In this document: positions 56,457 to 64,000 of the stretch, piece after piece
Layout of the letters: the number at the start of each line of letters is the position of its first letter
Position numbering within the stretch: the stretch's first letter is position 1
DNA from: Ureibacillus terrenus
Lineage (GTDB): Bacteria; Bacillota; Bacilli; Bacillales_A; Planococcaceae
Assembly (NCBI RefSeq): GCF_006569205.1
Contig: NZ_VIGD01000011.1
Coordinates: 1 to 64,000 of the forward strand
DNA: 64,000 nucleotides
Direction: 5' to 3'
Notes under the pieces: generated by a model
Database searches by the model: none
What the model saw: the letters and a program-made list of their open reading frames with translations, nothing else
Told to the model about the DNA's origin: nothing
Translations under genes and position numbers: made by a program

Positions 56457-57344
56457 GAGAAAAACCTCCAAATTTTGCTAAATCACAATCCTTATAATAA
56501 ATTTAAAGTAAATTCAACTTCTTCTATTAAATTTCATTTATATAATTTTTATGAGAAGAACCTTTTTTCCATCTCAATATTACTACTCTTCACAAAAAAT
56601 ACAACTATTTTTCACAAATTTATATGAAAAAATTTGAGTGGACGGAAAAATTTTTTTATTAGCATTTAAATAAGGAATAGAAACACGCTTAAGCCATAAA
56701 AAATTTGAATATTATGTGCTTTTTACCTATTTTCACTATGTTATTAAGATAAATAAGCCACCCCCGAAAATCCAAATTCGTTCCAGAACATTGCGGCAAA
56801 ATTATTATCAGCATACAAATAAATTTAAAAAAGGAAATAACGGTTTTCAAATTTTATTGTCTGATCGGTTTCCGCTTTGTGCAAAAGCGGCCCGCAAATA
56901 CATCCACTCATTTTTCCAAGTGAACTATAGTTTATTGTAACATTTGAGGATATATCTTCAAGCACTTTGCAATTATGTTCATAATTCTCCGCTTCATTTT
57001 TTTCATGTTCTTTCTGACGGTCAGACGTCCATTTTTGCTCCACCGCTTTCCACCTTCATATTATAACCATCTATGAATTGTTAATTCTTTCATGCTGATG
57101 ACAACACTTCATATATACAATACAATTTCAAAAAAATTTTTATTCATTTTGCAGCATCAAAATCATGCCGATAAAAAAGCTTATAATTTCTGGAAAATAT
57201 ACGGTTTTAACTTTTTTTTACAAATCTTTTATATAAAATTGAAAAAAATGTTTAAATCATTCTATAAATGGTTAATTAATAAATGTAAGCATGACACCCC
57301 TTAACACTTTTTTCACCCGGAGTAATTTTTTCTCCAAAATTTTA
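56457..57344. other. Long AT-rich region upstream of odhA
   Basis: About 0.9 kb of very AT-rich DNA, holding the odhA promoter region on the minus strand. One possible small minus-strand gene (56825-57043) is listed separately. No IS, repeat or RNA family is recognised apart from the orphan terminator just after it. Confidence 0.45.
56825..57043 (-). CDS. Possible small gene, 72 residues
   Basis: GTG-started frame with AAGGTGG about 6 bases upstream. The product is hydrophilic and highly charged at its N-terminus (SDRQKEHEKNEAENYEH) and has three cysteines (one in the middle, two in GCICG). I recognise no family. Base composition and position in a gene-poor region leave real doubt. Confidence 0.35.
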   Translation of the reverse strand: MEQKWTSDRQKEHEKNEAENYEHNCKVLEDISSNVTINYSSLGKMSGCICGPLLHKAETDQTIKFENRYFLF

Positions 57345-57388
57345 GTGCCACAATTTAAGGGAACTTAAATTGTGGCACATTTTTTTTA
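57345..57388 (+). terminator. Orphan perfect terminator hairpin
   Basis: A perfect 15-bp stem GTGCCACAATTTAAG / CTTAAATTGTGGCAC closed by a GGAA tetraloop, followed by ATTTTTTTT. No plus-strand gene lies upstream that could use it, which points to an unannotated RNA or small gene ending here. Confidence 0.85.
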
Positions 57389-57653
57389 AATTCCATGAAT
57401 TTTTAAAGGAAAATTTTTTATTGTAGTCACATTTTTTGCGATCGCGCATAATGTATTTTTATGCTCCTGACCCGGAATTCAGCAATTCGTAAAATGTTCC
57501 TGGTTTGAAGGCATGGGTTTTAAGGTACTTTATAAATAAAACATTCATCATTTTAATTTGCTTTTCCTAAAAAAAAGCGGAACATTCCAACCTATTATTT
57601 AATTGTAACATAAATCGTTGTAAATAGTTGAACTCCCATGGATTTTTTTATAA

Positions 57654-57827
57654 AATTGTTCTATTGCATTCACAAACTTTACACAGAAAATCCCGCGTTT
57701 TTTAAAACAAAATGCCGACTATTCGAGGTATATTAATGTTAAAGATATACCGGGCAAACAATCAGAATTATATTGGAAAAACTTGTGGATGCAACATAAA
57801 ATGAAAATTGATGAAGACGGCGAATGA
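57654..57827 (+). pseudogene. Protein-like fragment without a start
   Basis: An open stretch of 57 codons ending in TGA reads as normal protein towards its end (VKDIPGKQSELYWKNLW, then MKIDEDGE), with codon use like neighbouring genes. It has no start codon with a ribosome site at its 5' end. It may be the 3' remnant of a deleted gene. Family unknown. Confidence 0.35.
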
Positions 57828-57885
57828 TTTATTCTTCTGTTTTTGGAATTTTTTTCAATATAACCCAAAAAAAGGAGGCGTTAAT

Positions 57886-58434
57886 ATGCTAAAACCGCGA
57901 GACTTGTTTGAAACGAATGAATTGTACCAATTGATGATTCATCCGTCGGTATTCCCATATGTTCGTCACAAGGCGTACAGCCCAGAGGAATATTTGTTCA
58001 TTACAAAACAAATCATCGAAGAAGAAGTTTTGGGCAAGACGATTTCCAGAACGATTCTCGACGAATGGGGCCAACCGATTGGAACGATCAGTCTGTTCGA
58101 CATAAAAGACGGTGCAGGATTTCTGGGAACTTGGATTGGCGCACCCTATCAAGGAAAAGGATACAATCAATTGGCGAAAAAAGAATTTTTGAACGAAATA
58201 TTTTTTAAACATAATTTCCATACAGTCTTCTTGCGAATACGCAAAGAAAATATAAAATCCAAGCGGGCCTCCTTAAAATTGAAGTACGTCATCAGTGCGA
58301 ACGAATTGCATCCGAGCTTGTACGAGGAAATCAATTCCGGAGAAGCAAAATATGATTTATATAAAATACCGCGGGATCTGTTTTACATGGTAATGGCCAA
58401 TGAACAGGAAAATACGGAAGAACAGGTTATATAA
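57886..58434 (+). CDS. GNAT-family acetyltransferase
   Basis: N-acetyltransferase of 182 residues, RimJ/RimL-like. The acetyl-CoA loop is APYQGKGYNQ, preceded by GTISLFDIKDGAGFLGTWIG and followed by FLRIRKENIKSKRASLKLKY, the pattern of enzymes that acetylate protein N-termini or small amines. Substrate unknown. A strong AAAGGAGG sets the ATG at 57886; the frame is open 26 codons earlier, within the previous fragment. Confidence 0.86.
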   Translation: MLKPRDLFETNELYQLMIHPSVFPYVRHKAYSPEEYLFITKQIIEEEVLGKTISRTILDEWGQPIGTISLFDIKDGAGFLGTWIGAPYQGKGYNQLAKKEFLNEIFFKHNFHTVFLRIRKENIKSKRASLKLKYVISANELHPSLYEEINSGEAKYDLYKIPRDLFYMVMANEQENTEEQVI

Positions 58435-58436
58435 AT

Positions 58437-58478
58437 TAAAAAACACCAAATCAAACAAAAAGATGATTTGGTGTTTTT
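58437..58478. terminator. Bidirectional terminator
   Basis: AAACACCAAATC / GATTTGGTGTTT with A and T runs, between convergent genes. Confidence 0.87.
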
Positions 58479-58480
58479 CA

Positions 58481-59557
58481 TTATTTCTCGTATTGCAAAA
58501 TTAACTCCACCATTTCTTTTGGCGTCTTCGGTCTTTCCGCTTTCGACATCGCCCCTAAAATGGCGTCCTTCTTTTGGATCAAGGTTTGAAGGGCCTCCAT
58601 AAAGGTTTCTTTTGTCAATTGCTCCTCTTCCAGCACTTCCGCAAATCCCTGATTCTTGAACAATTTCGCATTTAAGATTTGATCCCCCCGGCTCTTTGCC
58701 GAAGATAACGGTATCAAAAGCATCGGTTTTTGTAATGCCAAAAATTCAAAAATGGAATTGGAACCTGCGCGGGACACGACAAAATCCGAAGCGCTGATCA
58801 AATCCGGCAATTCCTTTGTAACATATTCGAACTGTTTGTAGCCTTTGATATCGGAAAGCTGAGGATCCATATTCCCTTTTCCGCAAAGATGAATGATATT
58901 GAAATTTTCCAGCAATTTACTCAAATTGCTCCGGATTGCGTCATTTAATACTACGGAACCTAAACTGCCGCCCATGACAAGCAGCACCGGTTTTCCCGGG
59001 GCAAATTGGCAAAGTTTCAAGCCCCTCAATTTATTCCCTTTGAACAGCTGTTCCCGTACGACGGAACCTGTACAAGTCGCTTTATTTTTTGGCAAATAAT
59101 TTAACGTTTCCTGGAAAACGGTAAAAATATGGGATGCAAATGGCTGGGCCAATTTATTGGCAAGCCCGGGCGTCACGTCGGATTCATGGATGACCACCGG
59201 AATATTCGATAATTTGGCGGCAATGACAACAGGGACTGAAACGAACCCTCCTTTGGAAAAGACGATGGACGGCTTTGCTTTTTTCAAAACCGCATAAGCT
59301 TGGCCGATTCCCGCCAATACTCTGAAAGGATCGGTAAAGTTTTTCAAGGAAAAATATCTTCTTAATTTTCCGCTCGATATACTGTGGTAAGGAATTTCGG
59401 GAAAATTTTTTGTTATCAATTCCTTCTCTATGCCGTTGCGGGAACCGATGTAATGGACGGAATATCCCGCCTCTTGCAAAGCAGGAATAATCGCCTCGTT
59501 CAACGAAACATGTCCGGCGGTTCCCCCTCCGGTTAAAACGATTGTTTTTTTGCTCAC
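58481..59557 (-). CDS. murG: MurG-like N-acetylglucosaminyltransferase
   Basis: Glycosyltransferase of 358 residues (GT28) that adds GlcNAc to lipid I to form lipid II, the peptidoglycan precursor. It has the N-terminal GGGTAGHVSLN, FSKGGFVSVPVVIAAKL, HESDVTPGLANK, MGGSLGS and the UDP-sugar motif SRAGSNSIFEFLALQKPMLLIPLS. The start is GTG at 59557, preceded by AGGGGA; an ATG seven codons earlier lacks a ribosome site. It stands outside any division-cell-wall cluster, so it may be a second MurG, as in some Bacillus species. Confidence 0.88.
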   Translation of the reverse strand: MSKKTIVLTGGGTAGHVSLNEAIIPALQEAGYSVHYIGSRNGIEKELITKNFPEIPYHSISSGKLRRYFSLKNFTDPFRVLAGIGQAYAVLKKAKPSIVFSKGGFVSVPVVIAAKLSNIPVVIHESDVTPGLANKLAQPFASHIFTVFQETLNYLPKNKATCTGSVVREQLFKGNKLRGLKLCQFAPGKPVLLVMGGSLGSVVLNDAIRSNLSKLLENFNIIHLCGKGNMDPQLSDIKGYKQFEYVTKELPDLISASDFVVSRAGSNSIFEFLALQKPMLLIPLSSAKSRGDQILNAKLFKNQGFAEVLEEEQLTKETFMEALQTLIQKKDAILGAMSKAERPKTPKEMVELILQYEK

Positions 59558-59801
59558 GATGAATTCCCCTATTCTCATAAAACTGCTTTCTTGAATGTTT
59601 CAACTTCTTGTTCACATTATGCGTCCATGACTGATTTTATCATAAAGTGCGGCAGAAACAATGCTCTGAACCGCTTTTTTTGGTGCATGTCAAAATGTTG
59701 GAGTTAATCTTCAATAATTTGATTCATCCCCGCGAGTTTGCTTTCAATCCGTACAAGATGGCCAACTTCAACAAGCTGCCCGTTTCATCCATACAATTTC
59801 T
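59558..59801. other. Intergenic region with a possible gene remnant
   Basis: On the minus strand, about 59790-59708, one frame reads GQLVEVGHLVRIESKLAG then MNQIIED and a stop, which looks like real protein but lacks a start; a neighbouring frame supplies ATG and MDETG. A frameshifted small gene is possible. The murG promoter must also be here. Confidence 0.3.
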
Positions 59802-59840
59802 TAAAAAAAAAAGAGCGAATCCCTTTTCCGCTCTTTTTCA
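59802..59840 (-). terminator. Terminator after the CAP-domain gene
   Basis: On the minus strand, AAAGAGCG / CGCTCTTT followed by a long T run. Confidence 0.85.
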
Positions 59841-59864
59841 AAATCCTTTATAGAAATTCCTATT

Positions 59865-60797
59865 TCACTTTTGAATAAATTGTTGTGTCCAATAGTATCC
59901 GTTTTCCGCAAAACCTACACCGATGTGCGTATAATTTGGATTTAATATATTCGCCCTATGTCCCGGCGAGTTCATCCAGGCGTTCACCACCTGTTCAGGC
60001 GTTCTTTGGCCTTGCGCGATGTTTTCACCTGCCGCGCGGAATTGGATGCCTGCCGCGCGCATCTGATCAAACGGGCTGCCATATGTCGGGCTGGTATGAG
60101 AGAAGTATCCCAAATTGGCCATATCCTGCGATTTTACTTTAGCCGCAGCCATCAACGGACTGTACATCTCAAGAGGCTTCAACCCCGCCTTTGCCCGTTC
60201 CGCATTTGTCAACTCCACTACTTGGCGTTCAAATTCGGATACTTGCAAACCGGTTGATGTTTCTTCTTTTGCCTGAGGCGCTTCCGCCTGCAGGATTGGA
60301 GCAGAAGGGGCTGCATGTTTTGCTTCATTGGTTTGACGGGATTCTAAATAGTCATCGGTTTGTTCGGATCGGTTTCCAGTTGCCTTTTGCTTATTGAAAG
60401 TTGATTCTGTCCCCCCATCGGAAACCGGCACCTCTTGTTGTTTTGGTTTTCCCGCAATTTTCTGGGATTTAGAAGTTGGTTGCTGGACTTTTCTTTCTTC
60501 CCGCGGATTGTCCCATTCTTTTTCTTGCTGTGCGATCAGTGACCTTGAAATGATTGATTCCAATTGATTTTTTGCCTGTTCAATCGCCAATGTCAGCTGC
60601 TTTAAAATTGCTGTTCCCGGCAGAGTCGGCTCCTGCGACTTTTTTGCAAGAATGCCATGTTCCCATTTAAGTACAATCTTTTCAATCGGTTGCAACGCTT
60701 TCCCGGAAGGCTCTTCCATTGAAGACGCCGAACCGGCTTGCGGCACCGCCACAGCAAACAAAAACAATGCACAAACCGTAATGAACCATTTTTTCAT
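59865..60797 (-). CDS. Secreted CAP-domain (SCP/PR1, YkwD-like) protein
   Basis: Exported protein of 310 residues with a signal peptide (about 1-24, cleavage near AGSA), a low-complexity hydrophilic middle and a C-terminal CAP domain (about 188-308) with ELTNAERAKAGLKPL, FSHTSP, GENIAQG and WMNSPGHRANILNPNYTHIGVG. Bacillus relatives such as YkwD are secreted and some occur in spores; enzymatic activity is unknown. Confidence 0.9.
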   Translation of the reverse strand: MKKWFITVCALFLFAVAVPQAGSASSMEEPSGKALQPIEKIVLKWEHGILAKKSQEPTLPGTAILKQLTLAIEQAKNQLESIISRSLIAQQEKEWDNPREERKVQQPTSKSQKIAGKPKQQEVPVSDGGTESTFNKQKATGNRSEQTDDYLESRQTNEAKHAAPSAPILQAEAPQAKEETSTGLQVSEFERQVVELTNAERAKAGLKPLEMYSPLMAAAKVKSQDMANLGYFSHTSPTYGSPFDQMRAAGIQFRAAGENIAQGQRTPEQVVNAWMNSPGHRANILNPNYTHIGVGFAENGYYWTQQFIQK

Positions 60798-61021
60798 ATT
60801 TCCACTCTCCCTTCACTTTCCATGATAAGGGAGAAAAAATGTAAAAAATGGTCCATACCCTGGAAAAGAATCAAAATAATGACAATCCCTTTATTTAAAT
60901 AGATTCAAAGACAAAATATCTTACAATGATTGACAACATAAAAATATATTGCTAGAAAAAAACTATTGACAACCAATTCAATTGATTAAACTAAGACATT
61001 CCTTTTACAAATTTTACATTT

Positions 61022-61926
61022 TCAAAGCATCTTGTCCCCAATAACTTGAATAGATTGCACATTTTCCCCGATCACCACAATTTTTGGCGGCATTTTCATA
61101 TATTCAGGAAGCCATTGTGGATCAGTCCGTAAGCATATTGAAAAAGCATCAGATAAGCCATCCCTTCGATTGGAACATATCCTTTCATCCGATAAACGGT
61201 ATCCGGCAACCCTCTCACCCATTCTTCAAATTCTTCCAAGGCAAACGGACGCGTAAATTCGATTACACGGGAACCCAGATGCAGATGGTGCCCGATTCTT
61301 GCCGGACTGATTTCCATCTTTCCCGCAGTCGCCTGCATGGCCTTTAACCATTTCAAAGGAACCCTTCCGTGGACAGTTTGCAAAATCATCGCATTCGGAT
61401 TCAATCCCTGCAATTCGAAAACCACTCTTGCCTTTTCCGCTTCCGTTAACAAATCGCTTTTATTGGCAAGAATCAGATGGGCATGTCTGATTTGTTCCAA
61501 AAAGAGGCTTCTTGCCTGAGGAGAAAGCCCTTCCCTCTCCAGCCATCTGCGGCTGTCTGCCACCGTGACGATCCCTTTGATGTTCAACCGATCGGCAAAC
61601 AAAGGGGAATATACCGCATCCAGCGCTTCCACCGGATGGGCGGCGCCCGTCGTCTCAATGATCAATACGTCAAAATCGGCTTCGTGCAGCAAAGTTTGTA
61701 TTTGCGCTTCCGTCTTCTCGCCGCCGGTGCAGCAAATGCAGCCGTCAAGAATTTCTTTCAACGGCACCTCAACATCCACCGCCCTGGAATCAAAAGGGAT
61801 TTCCCCCAGCTCGTTCATGATGACAGCCGGTTTCAACCCTTCCTCTTTACATTGCCGCAATACGTCTACAAGCATGGAAGTTTTCCCGCTGCCCAAAAAT
61901 CCGCTGAATAAATAAACGTCTTTCAT
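61022..61926 (-). pseudogene. COG0523 (CobW/ZNG1-like) GTPase with a C-terminal frameshift
   Basis: G3E-family GTPase linked to metal insertion, usually zinc. The N-terminal part is intact: Walker A GFLGSGKTS, the metal-binding GCICC, IETTGAAHP and NKSDLL. The frame starting at ATG 61926 (after GGAGGAT) runs 276 residues and stops at 61096, after QYAYGL. The neighbouring frame continues with TDPQWLPEYM, then KIVVIGENVQ, and stops at 61022, giving the normal end of a CobW C-terminal domain. Adding one base near 61127 joins them as YAYGTDPQWL. It is a recent frameshift or a sequencing error; the truncated product may keep its GTPase domain. Confidence 0.85.
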
Positions 61927-61952
61927 TCTTCTATCCTCCAATTCAAAAGAAA

Positions 61953-61984
61953 GAGCTGGCATTCAATGAAAGAATGCAGCTCCC
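61953..61984 (-). terminator. Terminator after ctpB
   Basis: On the minus strand, GAGCTgCATTC / GAATGcCAGCTC followed by TTTCTTTT. Confidence 0.78.
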
Positions 61985-61995
61985 TCGGAAAAATC

Positions 61996-63501
61996 TTATT
62001 GTTTTTGAAGCAGTTCTTTTGCTTTTTGTACTTGTGGATCGTCCTTTTGGATTTTATCCCTTAATGCATCCATCAACGCATACGTTGTATCGCCGGTCAC
62101 TTTACCGGTGCGTTCAAGCCCTTGATCTCTTTGGAATTGGATCACGGCCGCTTCCGTTGCCGCATCAAAAGTTTCATCGATTTTACCGGCATTATATCCC
62201 AATGCATCGAGAATTAATTCCGCCGATTTCACAAAGCTTGAGACAGTGCCTCTTTGCAATACCGTTTTCGGATCAATATATGTTGCACTATAGTAGTCAG
62301 GATATGGCACTTCCACATCCGGTGAAATTCCTTTTTCGTGAATCCAATTTCCTTTTGGTGTCAACCATTTGCCTGTCGTATACTTAAGATTTGAACCATC
62401 CGGCAATTGAGTGACTGTTTGAACCGTTCCCTTGCCAAATGTTTTCGTGCCGACAATCGTCGCATTCGCGGATTCTTTCAGCGCAGCTGCGATTATTTCG
62501 GAAGCCGAAGCACTTCCATTATCGACCAATACCACAATCGGATATTTATATTTTTTTCCGGCTTCGCTCAACACGACTTCAGGTTTCCCTTCGCGGCTTT
62601 GCAATTTGACTATCGGTTTTCCTTCATCCACAAACAAGTTCGAAATTTCAATCGCGGCATTCAAATAGCCGCCAGGATTTTGCCGCACATCCAACACTAT
62701 GCTTTTCATGCCATCCGCTTCGTATTGCTCCAAAAGTTTTTTCAATTCTTCATACGTATTTTCGCTAAAGGTCGTAATCCGGATGTGGGCGATTTTATCA
62801 TCTCCCATTTCCCCGTAAACGGTTTCAATCGGAATATCGTCCCGGATGATGGTCATTTCAATTAAATCTTCTGAATTTCCGCGTTTGATCGTCAATGTCA
62901 CCGGAGTGCCTTTTTTCCCGCGAATCAAGAGCACCGCTTCCGTCGCACTCATCCCTTGCAGGCTTTTGCCATCGACGGAGACAATCACGTCCTCAGGCAA
63001 TAACCCCGCCTTTTCCGCAGGAGAATTTTTGATTGGCGCCACTACGACGATATTGCCATTCCGTTCCTGAATTTCGGCGCCGATGCCTTGGAAGCTGGAT
63101 GACAAATCGGAATTAAATTGCTCTGCCTCATCCTTTTCCATATAATCGGAATATGGATCATCGAGTGCCTCAAACATGCCGTTGATGGCGCCGTGAATAA
63201 GTTTTTCATCATCAACTTCCTTATAATATTTTTCTTTCAGTTCATCAAAAGCGTCATAGAGTTGGGAAAACTCTTCACGGTCAGCCGTAACCTCAACGAC
63301 TTTTTTATCACCGAACGTCAAGGCAAAAATCGTCAAGCCGGATGTGAAAATAATCGTCAAAACCATCAACATAATAAAATTGAACGGTTTCAAACGGATA
63401 TATCTTGCGGCAGGTCTGTTTTGTTCCTGCTGCTGAGTTGCTTTCCCTTGCTGATTTTGCTGCTGTTGCGTTTCCTTCTCTTGCTGATTTTGTTCTTCCA
63501 T
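61996..63501 (-). CDS. ctpB: S41 C-terminal-processing peptidase (CtpB-like)
   Basis: Serine protease of 501 residues: Gln-rich cytoplasmic N-terminus, one membrane segment (about 40-62), an N-terminal helical region, a PDZ domain (about 120-200, GIGAEIQERNGNIVVVAPIKNSPAEKAGLL), the S41 catalytic core with Ser in DNGSASASEI and Lys in GTKTFGKGTVQ, and a C-terminal peptidoglycan-binding domain. In B. subtilis CtpB cleaves SpoIVFA during sporulation. The ATG at 63501 is preceded by GTGGTG; in-frame upstream ATGs exist. Alone on its transcript. Confidence 0.92.
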   Translation of the reverse strand: MEEQNQQEKETQQQQNQQGKATQQQEQNRPAARYIRLKPFNFIMLMVLTIIFTSGLTIFALTFGDKKVVEVTADREEFSQLYDAFDELKEKYYKEVDDEKLIHGAINGMFEALDDPYSDYMEKDEAEQFNSDLSSSFQGIGAEIQERNGNIVVVAPIKNSPAEKAGLLPEDVIVSVDGKSLQGMSATEAVLLIRGKKGTPVTLTIKRGNSEDLIEMTIIRDDIPIETVYGEMGDDKIAHIRITTFSENTYEELKKLLEQYEADGMKSIVLDVRQNPGGYLNAAIEISNLFVDEGKPIVKLQSREGKPEVVLSEAGKKYKYPIVVLVDNGSASASEIIAAALKESANATIVGTKTFGKGTVQTVTQLPDGSNLKYTTGKWLTPKGNWIHEKGISPDVEVPYPDYYSATYIDPKTVLQRGTVSSFVKSAELILDALGYNAGKIDETFDAATEAAVIQFQRDQGLERTGKVTGDTTYALMDALRDKIQKDDPQVQKAKELLQKQ

Positions 63502-63569
63502 AATTTTCACCACTCTCATATACACTTTCTTATACGCCAATATCATATTAACAGTTTCAAGCAGCGACG

Positions 63570-63604
63570 AAAAGAAAAAGACTGTCAATTTTTTATGACA
63601 GTCA
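63570..63604 (-). terminator. Terminator after deoD
   Basis: On the minus strand, GACTGTCA / TGACAGTC followed by TTTTTCTTTT. Confidence 0.75.
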
Positions 63605-63653
63605 ACATATTATTAGATTCGTTGAAAGGAACAGCCATCAATCATTTTAGCGC

Positions 63654-64000
63654 CTATGCCCCGATGGCGGCTTCCAACGCCACTTGAATCATGTCATTGA
63701 ATGTTGTCTGTCTTTCTTCTGCAGTTGTCAGTTCGCCGGTCAAAATGTGATCGGAAACAGTCAACACGGAAAGGGCTTGTCTTCCAAACTTTGCCGCTAA
63801 TGTATACAGTGCGGCCGTTTCCATTTCCACCGCCAGCACACCGTAACGCGCCAATTTTTCATATTGATGTTCATCGGAATAGAACATGTCCGCCGTGAAC
63901 ACATTTCCTACTTTCAAATGCAGACCGGCTTTCACCCCCGCCTGATACGCTTTCATCAATAAATCAAAATCGGCCGTTGGTGCATAATCGATGCCATTAA
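63654..64000 (-). CDS. deoD: Purine-nucleoside phosphorylase, DeoD type (partial)
   Basis: C-terminal 115 residues of a hexameric purine-nucleoside phosphorylase; the gene continues past the window edge. Visible are [37 protein letters not shown] (phosphorolysis-site MET motif) and [10 protein letters not shown] with the catalytic Asp, then [10 protein letters not shown] near the end, as in E. coli and Bacillus DeoD. It cleaves purine nucleosides with phosphate for salvage. Confidence 0.94.
   Translation of the reverse strand, partial: NGIDYAPTADFDLLMKAYQAGVKAGLHLKVGNVFTADMFYSDEHQYEKLARYGVLAVEMETAALYTLAAKFGRQALSVLTVSDHILTGELTTAEERQTTFNDMIQVALEAAIGA

Noticed and set aside
57092..57304. 70-codon plus-strand frame before the orphan terminator
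   Set aside because: Lys/Phe/Tyr-rich composition mirrors AT-rich DNA and no ribosome site precedes it, so I treat the terminator as an orphan or small-RNA end.

Overview
The window is chromosomal DNA of a low-GC, endospore-forming member of the Bacillales. A Tlp spore protein gene, the B. subtilis-like order tlp - yneR - plsY - parE - parC, strong GGAGG ribosome sites, frequent TTG/GTG starts and U-tailed intrinsic terminators all fit. Several proteins resemble Planococcaceae (Ureibacillus/Lysinibacillus-like) homologues from memory; this is inference, not a search. I see no rRNA, tRNA, CRISPR array, prophage or insertion sequence.

Layout. 0.8-4 kb: a fatty-acid beta-oxidation operon (LCAD/IVD-type acyl-CoA dehydrogenase, HSD10-type dehydrogenase, SCPx-type thiolase). 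4.3-12.5 kb: single genes (CapA-like lipoprotein with an abnormal start, esterase, CNNM/CorC membrane protein, sirtuin, DMT permease, DUF1906 protein, VanW protein, Tlp, an unknown). 12.6-18.3 kb: yneR, plsY and the topoisomerase IV genes parE-parC behind a possible LexA site. 18.4-21.3 kb: EamA permease and an acetate-symporter pair (DUF485 + ActP-like). 21.3-26.5 kb: an accessory stretch with a decayed region, two paralogous proteins sharing a small barrel-like domain, an orphan repeat protein and a 53-residue gene. 26.6-35.6 kb: yqeY, a TPP-riboswitch-controlled thiT, a PTS_EIIC_2 protein, a crotonase-fold enzyme, a P-loop/Asp23-like fusion, an aminotransferase, an AI-2E permease, an LCP protein and msrA.

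35.6-36.5 kb holds the most unusual locus: an AT-rich promoter region, a 22-codon ORF, two almost identical 27-codon genes for neutral Leu/Gly-rich amphipathic peptides, and a terminator. 36.9-40.7 kb: a baeRF-like protein, an ABC-F ATPase and a lipoprotein. 41-45.5 kb: a 42-bp tandem repeat, a divergent acyl-CoA ligase and a GntP permease + 3-hydroxybutyrate dehydrogenase operon, then a cold-shock gene. 46-48 kb: xpaC-telA behind a sigma-W-like promoter. 49.5-56.5 kb: a polar amino-acid ABC importer and odhA-odhB. The rest carries a GNAT enzyme, a MurG paralogue, a CAP-domain protein, a frameshifted COG0523 GTPase, CtpB and the end of deoD.

How genes work together: acyl-CoA oxidation, hydroxybutyrate uptake and oxidation, acetate uptake and the 2-oxoglutarate dehydrogenase genes point to growth on fatty acids, ketone bodies and other non-sugar carbon feeding the TCA cycle. 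XpaC/TelA, LCP, CtpB, VanW, MurG and the CAP protein belong to envelope maintenance and spore life.
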